Source: Ignavibacteria bacterium (lineage in GTDB: Bacteria > Bacteroidota > Ignavibacteria > Ignavibacteriales > Melioribacteraceae). Taken from it: a stretch of 5,019 nt of DNA. Made by a program: the position numbers and the translations under genes. The stretch spans positions 1-5,019 of the forward strand of contig DSBF01000508.1 of NCBI GenBank assembly GCA_011049495.1, written 5' to 3'. The notes under the pieces were generated by a model, which was not told the origin of the DNA, did not search any database, and saw only the letters and a list, made by a program, of their open reading frames with translations. Numbering within the stretch: position 1 is the first letter of the stretch; each line of letters opens with the position of its first letter. Of this stretch, positions 1 to 5,019 are shown piece by piece.

Positions 1-1234
1 GTTCTATGTAACCTAAATTATATTGCGGAATTGCTTTATGCCATTTTTTATATTCAACTAAAACAGGCTCGCCTTGTGCACTCATTATTTCACTGAACTC
101 TTTGATTGATCTATTAATAATTGTATTAATATCTTCATCAAACAAATTAGGTTTACGGGCGCCGCCTACAAATAAAGTGAATGATGCATAATTTTTCGGT
201 GCACGGTTTGGAAATATTGTAGAACTCCAAATCGCACCTAAAAAGTTCTTCTTCATTTTTGATGGAATTAAAAATCCGAATCCATCTAATTCTCTATTAA
301 TTTGTTCTCGTTTATATCCTAAGTATAAAACAAGCACAGGCGGATAAAATATTTTATTTGCATGTTCATTAAATTTATTTTCGAAAGATGAAAAATATTC
401 AGCAGCTTTGAATACTGGTAAGGATGATAAAATTATATCTGTAGTTGTTTCTTTATTTATACCGTTTGCCGAGTAATAAACTTTATAACCTTCCAAAACC
501 TTTTCAATGGAGTTAACGGATGAATTATATTCAATCACGTTCCCAAGTTTATCGGCAATTGCTTGGGGGAATGATTGCATACCATTAATAAATGAAAACA
601 TTCGTGCAGATTGTTTAGATTCTTCATTACGCTGTTTTCTTTCCTTTGCACCTTTTATCATTCCTTTAACGAGACCGCCGTACACTTCCTCTAAACGATA
701 AAGTTTCGGGAAAGCGGATTTCACTGAAAGTTTTTCAGGGTCGCCCGCAAATACACCGGATACAAAAGGATCGATTGCATAATCAAGAAATTCTCTGCCG
801 AGTCTTCTTTCAACAAATTGAGCTATGCTTTGATAATAACCATCTTCAGATCTACCGATAAACGGTTCACCCATTACACGTAATTTAGCTTTGGTAGAAA
901 ACAATTTTGTTTTAATAAAAGCCGGCGGTGAAGTAGGTAGCGCGTGAAGTACTTCATCTTTTAAAATATATCTTTTGTTTGCTTCTTCGTTTGCATAAAT
1001 CATTTCTGATTTAATCCCGACTTCTTCGGCAAGTTGACTAATGAGAGGTGTTGTTTCGAGTCCGCTGTTAGGTCCAAAATCAATAGTGTAACCATCTTTA
1101 CTTATTGTTTCCATTGAACCGCCGGGTTCGCCTTTAGTTTCAATGATGTGAATTTCAAATCCGGCTTTCTTCAACCAATGTGCCGTTGCTAAACCCGAAA
1201 TACCGGCACCGAGAATAATTATCTTTTTGTTCAT
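1..1234 (-). CDS. hemY: Protoporphyrinogen oxidase, HemY/PgoX type (FAD-dependent), 3' end beyond window
   Basis: Flavoprotein of the amine-oxidase-like family that removes six electrons from protoporphyrinogen IX to give protoporphyrin IX, the step before iron insertion. It is sometimes named hemG, but it is not the flavodoxin-type E. coli HemG. The frame is open for 411 codons from an ATG at 1234 and leaves the window without a stop; family members are usually about 450-470 residues, so roughly the last 50 are missing. The N-terminus is a Rossmann FAD-binding fold: GAGISG at residues 9-14 and the ribose-binding Glu32 ending the second strand, then PGG at 37-39 and DFGPNSG at 52-58. The signature DPFVSGVFAGDP lies at 155-166. 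The start is one base after the hemH stop (TGA-T-ATG), so translational coupling is likely; only a weak purine-rich stretch precedes it. The substrate could in principle be coproporphyrinogen (the CgoX role), but HemN next door favours the protoporphyrin route. Confidence 0.93.
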   Translation of the reverse strand, partial: MNKKIIILGAGISGLATAHWLKKAGFEIHIIETKGEPGGSMETISKDGYTIDFGPNSGLETTPLISQLAEEVGIKSEMIYANEEANKRYILKDEVLHALPTSPPAFIKTKLFSTKAKLRVMGEPFIGRSEDGYYQSIAQFVERRLGREFLDYAIDPFVSGVFAGDPEKLSVKSAFPKLYRLEEVYGGLVKGMIKGAKERKQRNEESKQSARMFSFINGMQSFPQAIADKLGNVIEYNSSVNSIEKVLEGYKVYYSANGINKETTTDIILSSLPVFKAAEYFSSFENKFNEHANKIFYPPVLVLYLGYKREQINRELDGFGFLIPSKMKKNFLGAIWSSTIFPNRAPKNYASFTLFVGGARKPNLFDEDINTIINRSIKEFSEIMSAQGEPVLVEYKKWHKAIPQYNLGYIE

Positions 1235-1235
1235 A

Positions 1236-2195
1236 TCAATTCTTTATCGCATTAATAGTTATTTCTTTCAAAGCAGAAATGAAAGTCGGTGAATCGTTCA
1301 ATCCTTTCATCACAATATAATTTTCAATATTGTTTTTCTCCGCGTCTTCTCTGTATTCAATATCAAGTTCGAATAAAGTTTCTACGTGGTCAGATACAAA
1401 ACTAATTGGTATTATCAGCAAATGTTTTTTCCCGTTGTGAGCTAATTTTTCAATCATCTGATCTGTGGCGGGTTCAAGCCATTTAACTGGACCAACTTTA
1501 CTTTGAAAACAGAGATGGTGTTCGTGAGAGTTATTTCGCATATTCATTACCAAGTTAACCGTCTCTTGAATTTGTCTGCTGTAAGGATCACCTTTTTTTA
1601 CCATACTAATCGGTGTTCCGTGAGCACTGAATACAAGTTGAACATCGTTTCTAATTTCTTCGGGAAATCTTTCTAATGTTTCGTCAATACGTTCGTTTAA
1701 TGCTTTTATATATTTTTCATTGTTATAAAAATCATAAATATAAATTAGCTTGGATGTATCACCTTTATATTCTCTCTTCCATTCGTTAAATGATGATCCT
1801 ACGGTTGATATTGAATTATGAGGGTATAGCGGGAGTAAGACTACTTTATCATAACTCCCATCTTCAATTTTTTTTGCTGCAACGTTTGTAAGAGGATGCC
1901 AATAGCGCATTGCAGTAATAACGTCAACGTTGTCTATTTCTTTTCTCAATTCATCTTCCAACAAACGGCGTTGAATCTCCGTCCATTCATTAATAGGGGA
2001 TTTACCGCCTATTAATTCATATTCTTCGGCAACTTTAGGTGCTCTTCTTTTTGAAATCATTTTTGCAAAGAATTTTTGTCCGATAGGAATTTTAAAAATA
2101 TCCGGGTCTTGAAAAAGATTATATAAAAAAGGTTCAATAGTAGAAATAGAATCGGGTCCGCCTAATTGAAAAAGTACAACTGCTGTTTTATTCAT
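1236..2195 (-). CDS. hemH: Ferrochelatase
   Basis: Inserts Fe2+ into protoporphyrin IX to make protoheme, the last step of the pathway; the family is cytoplasmic or peripherally membrane-associated. The 319-residue length is typical of bacterial ferrochelatases. Visible hallmarks are the N-terminal VVLFQLGGPDS (6-16), the RYWHP segment (97-101), LPLYPHNS (121-128), the catalytic histidine His192 within FSAHGTP (189-195), the CFQSKVGPVKWLEP stretch (229-242), and the metal-site/catalytic Glu272 within SDHVETLFELD (268-278). The only cysteine is Cys229, so there is no C-terminal [2Fe-2S] cluster of the kind found in animal and some bacterial enzymes. The ATG start is preceded by AAAGGA with a 5-nt gap. 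The gene ends in TGA one base before the hemY ATG. With a coproporphyrin-specific chelatase (CpfC) as the alternative, the presence of HemN in the same cluster argues for protoporphyrin as substrate. Confidence 0.97.
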   Translation of the reverse strand: MNKTAVVLFQLGGPDSISTIEPFLYNLFQDPDIFKIPIGQKFFAKMISKRRAPKVAEEYELIGGKSPINEWTEIQRRLLEDELRKEIDNVDVITAMRYWHPLTNVAAKKIEDGSYDKVVLLPLYPHNSISTVGSSFNEWKREYKGDTSKLIYIYDFYNNEKYIKALNERIDETLERFPEEIRNDVQLVFSAHGTPISMVKKGDPYSRQIQETVNLVMNMRNNSHEHHLCFQSKVGPVKWLEPATDQMIEKLAHNGKKHLLIIPISFVSDHVETLFELDIEYREDAEKNNIENYIVMKGLNDSPTFISALKEITINAIKN

Positions 2196-2200
2196 TTATT

Positions 2201-2206
2201 TCCTTT
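2201..2206 (-). promoter_or_regulatory. hemH ribosome-binding site
   Basis: On the minus strand AAAGGA stands 5 nt before the hemH ATG at 2195. It sits at the foot of a weak AT-rich inverted repeat: TTCAA at 2205-2209 can pair with TTGAA at 2221-2225, with mostly A and T in between. That could modestly occlude the site, but the structure looks too weak to claim a regulatory role. Confidence 0.6.
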
Positions 2207-2234
2207 CAAAAAATTTTTACTTGAAGCCTGGTTT

Positions 2235-2360
2235 AGAGTGTGTTGTGTAATTAAATATTGCCGTTCACTTCAGAGTATGTTAACACCCAGAATAAATTGA
2301 GATTTTCAGTAATATTCAAATGTGATTCCTCACTCGTTATCAGTTTTACAACACACCTCT
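2235..2360. repeat. Inverted-repeat-bounded noncoding element in the hemN-hemH gap
   Basis: The arms AGAGTGTGTTGT (2235-2246) and ACAACACACCTCT (2348-2360) are reverse complements except for one extra C in the right arm, giving a 12-bp stem around about 101 nt. The interior contains GATTCCTCACTCGTT (2324-2338), which resembles the core of dispersed intergenic repeats I recall from Bacteroidota and relatives; that resemblance is from memory. No convincing reading frame fills it and the hemN and hemH frames stop and start outside it. It occupies most of the 185-nt gap. It may be a small nonautonomous repeat element or its remnant. It has no T-tract that would make it a clear terminator. Confidence 0.5.
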
Positions 2361-2380
2361 TCCAAAAGACAATTATGATG

Positions 2381-3757
2381 TTATACCGTTCTTGAGTAAC
2401 GCGCAGTATCTTCTTTTCGTTCAATATAACCGTCAAAATTCATTGCAACATTTCTTATTAATAACCTCCCCATTTCGGTAACTTCGAACTTTCTATTGCC
2501 CATAATTACCAAACCGTCATCAATATTTTCTTGAATGTTTTTCAATCCCCAAGCAAAATATTCTTCAAAGTTAATATCAAACTTCTTTTCAACATCTTCG
2601 TAGTTCAATTCAAAATCACACATTACTTTTGTAATGACATATCTTCTTAGTAGATCATCATCAGTTAATTTATAACCACGCTCAACAGGCAGCAAATCGT
2701 TATCAATCATTTCAAAATATTCTTTTTCTTTCTTTACGTTCTGTGAATATACATCTGCAAGTTGACTTATACTTGTAATACCTAAACCGAATAAATCAGT
2801 TCCGGCGTGTGTGCTGTATCCTTGAAAATTTCTGTATAATTTTTTCTCGTGTAATGCTTTTGTTAAATCATCCCCAGGTTTTGCAAAGTGATCCATTCCA
2901 ATAAATTCATAACCGGCATCGGTAAGTTTTGCAACCGACATTTTTAAAATTTCGAGTTTTTCTTCAGGTTTAGGTAAATCTTCTTCTTTAATCAACGACA
3001 TATGTTTCTTCATCCACGGAACGTGTGCATAATTAAAGAGTGCAATTCTATCGGGAGAAATATCTATCATTTTATCCACTGTTACTGCAAAGGCATCAAC
3101 TGTTTGGAAGGGGAGTCCGTATATCAAATCGAGATTGATACTTTCGAATTTAAGTTCGCGTACCCATTCGACAACTTTTCTTGTTAAGTCTTCGGGTTGA
3201 ATTCTATTGACTGCTTTTTGAACTATTTCGTTAAAGTCTTGAACACCCATGCTAATTCTATTTATACCGCCTTCACGTAAAGCAATTAAATGGTCCTTCT
3301 GTAATTCACGCGGATCAATTTCGCATCCTTCTTCTGAGTTGGGTTTGAAATTAAAATTATGTTTGATGTAACTGAGAAGGTCTCGAATTTCATCGGGAGT
3401 TAAGTGAGTAGGGGTACCGCCGCCCCAATGTAACTGAATTACTTTACGATCCGGTGAAAGCAATTGTCTAACAAGGTCAATTTCATTTTTAACATATTTT
3501 ATATAATCTGCAATTCTATCACGGTTGCGGGTTATGATCATATTACATCCGCAGAAATAACATAATGTATCACAAAACGGAATGTGAAAGTAAAGTGATA
3601 AATCGCGAGGATTTTCAACGTGGTTTGATTTTATTAATGCTTCTGTAAAATCACCCGACGTAAAACTATCGTTAAATTGCGGCGCTGTAGGATAGCTTGT
3701 ATATCTCGGACCGGGTCTGTCATATTTTTTAACTAAATCTAAATCTATTTCGAACAT
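2381..3757 (-). CDS. hemN: Oxygen-independent coproporphyrinogen III oxidase (radical SAM)
   Basis: Oxidatively decarboxylates two propionate side chains of coproporphyrinogen III to vinyl groups, giving protoporphyrinogen IX without O2, using a [4Fe-4S] cluster and S-adenosylmethionine. With the ATG at 3757 the protein is 458 residues (E. coli HemN is 457). The cluster motif CDTLCYFCGC places cysteines at 62, 66, 69 and 71, the same positions as in E. coli. Also present are the HemN-specific N-terminal segment PRYTSYPTA (17-25), Tyr56 before the cluster, the SAM-contacting HWGGGTPTHL (110-119), EIDPRE (146-151) and a C-terminal RYSRTV resembling the end of true HemN proteins. The fourth Cys and the N-terminal arm separate it from the heme chaperone HemW. 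A GTG directly in front (3760) would extend the frame by one codon, but it would leave only 3 nt to the Shine-Dalgarno sequence, against 6 nt for the ATG. Confidence 0.97.
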   Translation of the reverse strand: MFEIDLDLVKKYDRPGPRYTSYPTAPQFNDSFTSGDFTEALIKSNHVENPRDLSLYFHIPFCDTLCYFCGCNMIITRNRDRIADYIKYVKNEIDLVRQLLSPDRKVIQLHWGGGTPTHLTPDEIRDLLSYIKHNFNFKPNSEEGCEIDPRELQKDHLIALREGGINRISMGVQDFNEIVQKAVNRIQPEDLTRKVVEWVRELKFESINLDLIYGLPFQTVDAFAVTVDKMIDISPDRIALFNYAHVPWMKKHMSLIKEEDLPKPEEKLEILKMSVAKLTDAGYEFIGMDHFAKPGDDLTKALHEKKLYRNFQGYSTHAGTDLFGLGITSISQLADVYSQNVKKEKEYFEMIDNDLLPVERGYKLTDDDLLRRYVITKVMCDFELNYEDVEKKFDINFEEYFAWGLKNIQENIDDGLVIMGNRKFEVTEMGRLLIRNVAMNFDGYIERKEDTARYSRTV

Positions 3758-3763
3758 CACTTT

Positions 3764-3768
3764 CTCCT
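3764..3768 (-). promoter_or_regulatory. hemN ribosome-binding site
   Basis: AGGAG on the minus strand lies 6 nt before the ATG at 3757 and 3 nt before the adjacent GTG at 3760. The spacing decides in favour of the ATG as the start of hemN. Confidence 0.8.
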
Positions 3769-3775
3769 AACAGGA

Positions 3776-3883
3776 TGGAACGCTGATCTTCATGATTATT
3801 ATGATTGAGACTGATTTTAATCTGTGTTAATCGGCTTTTTCTGTGCCTGCCCGTCCCTCGGACGTGGTCATCAGTGTTCTATT
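3776..3883. repeat. Palindromic intergenic repeat element between hemE and hemN
   Basis: The gap begins with GGAACGCTGAT (3777-3787) and ends with ATCAGTGTTCT (3870-3880). These are reverse complements except at two positions, both of which are G-U compatible in RNA. Inside are ATGATT at 3792 and again at 3801, TTAATC at 3817 and again at 3827, and a GC-rich hairpin near 3852-3864. This pattern (GGAACGCTGAT, runs of ATGATT, AATCTGTGTTAATC, then TCATCAGTGTTCTATT) matches, from memory, a family of dispersed noncoding repeats found between genes in many Bacteroidota, Ignavibacteria and other genomes. It has no coding frame. It fits between the hemE stop and the hemN ribosome-binding site without disturbing either. 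Confidence 0.7.
3852..3864. repeat. GC-rich perfect hairpin nested in the intergenic repeat
   Basis: CGTCC (3852-3856) and GGACG (3860-3864) form a 5-bp perfect stem around a CTC loop. It lies in a patch (about 3845-3867) that is far richer in G and C than the surrounding DNA. No T-run follows it on either strand, so it does not look like an intrinsic terminator. It may be a separate small insertion inside the larger repeat. Confidence 0.55.
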
Positions 3884-3887
3884 TAAT

Positions 3888-4934
3888 TTAATGATACTTT
3901 TTACTTTCTTCTTTTACAAAATCAACAAGCAGTTTGGCGTTTGCAGGTGGAACATCGGGTAAAATTCCGTGACCTAAATTGAAAATATGTCCGCTGCCTT
4001 TACCATAACTTTGCAATATTTTTGACGCTTCATTTTTTATCACTTCTTCACTGCCATAAAGTTTAGTCGGGTCTAAATTTCCTTGTAGAGCGACTTTATT
4101 GCCGATTAATTTACGAACCTCGCCTAAATCCATAGTCCAATCAAGACCAATAACATCAGCACCGGTTCCGGCTATTCCTTCAATATTATAATGAACACCT
4201 TTAGCAAAAACAATAACCGGTTCATTTGTTCGTTTTATTTTGGAAATGATTGATTGAATATACTGTAAAGAAAATTCATTAAAATCATCCGGAGTAAGAA
4301 TACCTCCCCAAGTATCAAAAACTTGAACGGCATTACATCCCGCTTCAATTTTTGCGCTTAGATAATCGGCAACAATATCGGAAATTTTGCCGAGTAATTT
4401 ATGAGCTAAAACGGGATTGTTGTAAATCAACTTTTTAACTTCGGCAAAGTTTTTAGAACCGCGTCCCTCAACCATATATGTTAAAAGAGTCCAAGGCGAA
4501 CCGCTGAAACCAATTAAAGGAACTCTGCCGTTTAATTCTTTTTTAGTTAACGATACTGCATCAAGAACATATTTTAAATCAACAGTTGGGTCAATTGATT
4601 TTAATTCTTTAGCATCTTCTTCATTTCTTATTGGTCTATGGAAAACAGGTCCTTTCCCTTCGTGCATTTCCAAGGTCATTCCCATTGCTTCTGGTATAAC
4701 TAATATATCCGAAAAAAGAATTGCAGCATCTACACCGATTAAATCAATAGGTTGAATTGTAACTTCTGCTGCAAGTTCGGGAGTTTTACACATTGTTAGA
4801 AAATCTGCTTTCTCTCTTACTGCTCTATATTCCGGTAAATATCTTCCTGCTTGGCGCATCATCCAAATAGGTGTACGTTCAATAGGTTGTCTTTTACAAG
4901 CTCGTAAGAATAAATCATTTTGAAGATTGGTCAA
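3888..4934 (-). CDS. hemE: Uroporphyrinogen decarboxylase
   Basis: Cytosolic enzyme that removes the four acetate carboxyl groups of uroporphyrinogen III to yield coproporphyrinogen III, without a cofactor. The 348 residues match the family length. Active-site features are RTPIWMMRQAGRYLPEY (20-36) with Arg27 and Arg31 for substrate carboxylates, Asp76 in FSDILVIPEAMGM (74-86) equivalent to human Asp86, Tyr153 in GSPWTLLTYMVEG (145-157) equivalent to human Tyr164, FDTWGG (206-211), where human UROD has Ser219 and this protein has Thr208, and His322 in NLGHGILPDVPP (319-330) equivalent to human His339. The start is a TTG: reading upstream in the same frame there is no ATG or GTG before the hemD stop codon, which lies in this frame, and the next internal ATG is at residue 25, inside the conserved motif. 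GGAGGA lies just upstream. Product feeds directly into HemN, the next gene. Confidence 0.97.
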   Translation of the reverse strand: MTNLQNDLFLRACKRQPIERTPIWMMRQAGRYLPEYRAVREKADFLTMCKTPELAAEVTIQPIDLIGVDAAILFSDILVIPEAMGMTLEMHEGKGPVFHRPIRNEEDAKELKSIDPTVDLKYVLDAVSLTKKELNGRVPLIGFSGSPWTLLTYMVEGRGSKNFAEVKKLIYNNPVLAHKLLGKISDIVADYLSAKIEAGCNAVQVFDTWGGILTPDDFNEFSLQYIQSIISKIKRTNEPVIVFAKGVHYNIEGIAGTGADVIGLDWTMDLGEVRKLIGNKVALQGNLDPTKLYGSEEVIKNEASKILQSYGKGSGHIFNLGHGILPDVPPANAKLLVDFVKEESKKYH

Positions 4935-4937
4935 AAA

Positions 4938-4943
4938 TCCTCC
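4938..4943 (-). promoter_or_regulatory. hemE ribosome-binding site serving a TTG start
   Basis: GGAGGA on the minus strand is a strong Shine-Dalgarno match placed 3 nt (4 nt if counted from GGAGG) before the TTG at 4934. The spacing is shorter than ideal. It supports TTG as initiator because no other start codon exists between it and the upstream in-frame stop. Confidence 0.75.
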
Positions 4944-4964
4944 GCAGTAATGAATAAAAGTAAA

Positions 4965-5019
4965 TTAGTCTTTAGAATAAAATTTTATAATAGTATCGAT
5001 CAAATCATCCATTGTGAAA
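4965..5019 (-). CDS. hemD: C-terminal end of an upstream gene, probably uroporphyrinogen-III synthase
   Basis: Only the last 17 codons and the TAA stop lie in the window. The residues read FTMDDLIDTIIKFYSKD and then stop. A closing segment with a YTM/FTM-type start, an amphipathic helix and an aromatic-lysine end is what I expect from HemD (uroporphyrinogen-III synthase), which closes hydroxymethylbilane into uroporphyrinogen III, the HemE substrate. The position just 30 nt upstream of hemE on the same strand agrees with that. The piece is too short for a secure identification; another gene with a similar tail cannot be excluded. Confidence 0.6.
   Translation of the reverse strand, partial: FTMDDLIDTIIKFYSKD

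Noticed and set aside
507..701. Plus-strand frame of 64 residues
   Set aside because: Lies entirely antisense to the well-supported hemY coding sequence and shows no family features.
2205..2225. Terminator or regulatory hairpin just before hemH
   Set aside because: The TTCAA/TTGAA pairing encloses almost only A and T with an imperfect stem and no real loop; too weak, and it abuts the ribosome-binding site of hemH.
2196..2380. Promoter for hemH within the gap
   Set aside because: I looked for sigma-70-like and Bacteroidota-type (TTTG / TAnnTTTG) boxes on the minus strand and found no convincing pair at proper spacing.
2251..2436. Possible 61-residue minus-strand frame overlapping the end of hemN and the hemN-hemH gap
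   Set aside because: It starts inside hemN in another frame, has no convincing ribosome-binding site, no recognisable motif, and its second half is simply a translation of the inverted-repeat element.
3002..3187. Plus-strand frame of 61 residues
   Set aside because: Lies entirely antisense to hemN; no family features or ribosome-binding site.
2381..3757. HemW (heme chaperone) as identity of the radical SAM gene
   Set aside because: The protein has the fourth cysteine (CxxxCxxCxC), the N-terminal PRYTSYPTA arm and the full 458-residue length of true HemN, which HemW lacks.
3852..3864. Intrinsic terminator between hemE and hemN
   Set aside because: The hairpin is not followed by a T-run on either strand, and the genes on both sides belong to the same pathway and direction.

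Overview
The window is a section of a heme-biosynthesis gene cluster, with every gene on the minus strand. Read in the direction of transcription (from high to low coordinates) the order is: the last 17 codons of an upstream gene, probably hemD (uroporphyrinogen-III synthase); hemE (uroporphyrinogen decarboxylase); hemN (oxygen-independent coproporphyrinogen III oxidase); hemH (ferrochelatase); and hemY/hemG (FAD-dependent protoporphyrinogen oxidase), which runs off the left edge. Together they cover the late pathway: uroporphyrinogen III to coproporphyrinogen III (HemE), to protoporphyrinogen IX (HemN), to protoporphyrin IX (HemY), to heme (HemH).

The DNA is AT-rich. The compact order hemD-hemE-hemN-hemH-hemY, together with the protein sequences, suggests the Bacteroidota/Chlorobiota/Ignavibacteria group. 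This is inference from gene order and from recalled family resemblance; there is no rRNA or other taxonomic marker here.

Layout: 4965-5019 hemD tail; 4935-4964 a 30-nt gap holding the hemE ribosome-binding site; 3888-4934 hemE, with a TTG start; 3758-3887 a 130-nt gap almost filled by a palindromic repeat-like element and ending in the hemN ribosome-binding site; 2381-3757 hemN; 2196-2380 a 185-nt gap holding a second inverted-repeat element and the hemH ribosome-binding site; 1236-2195 hemH; 1-1234 hemY, which starts one base after the hemH stop.

All catalytic motifs I could check are intact, so the genes look functional. The coding content is ordinary housekeeping. I see no undescribed protein system, RNA gene, CRISPR array or transposase. 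The parts that deserve a second look are the two noncoding, partly palindromic elements that occupy both larger gaps of the operon, and the pairing of an oxygen-independent HemN with an oxygen-using type of protoporphyrinogen oxidase.
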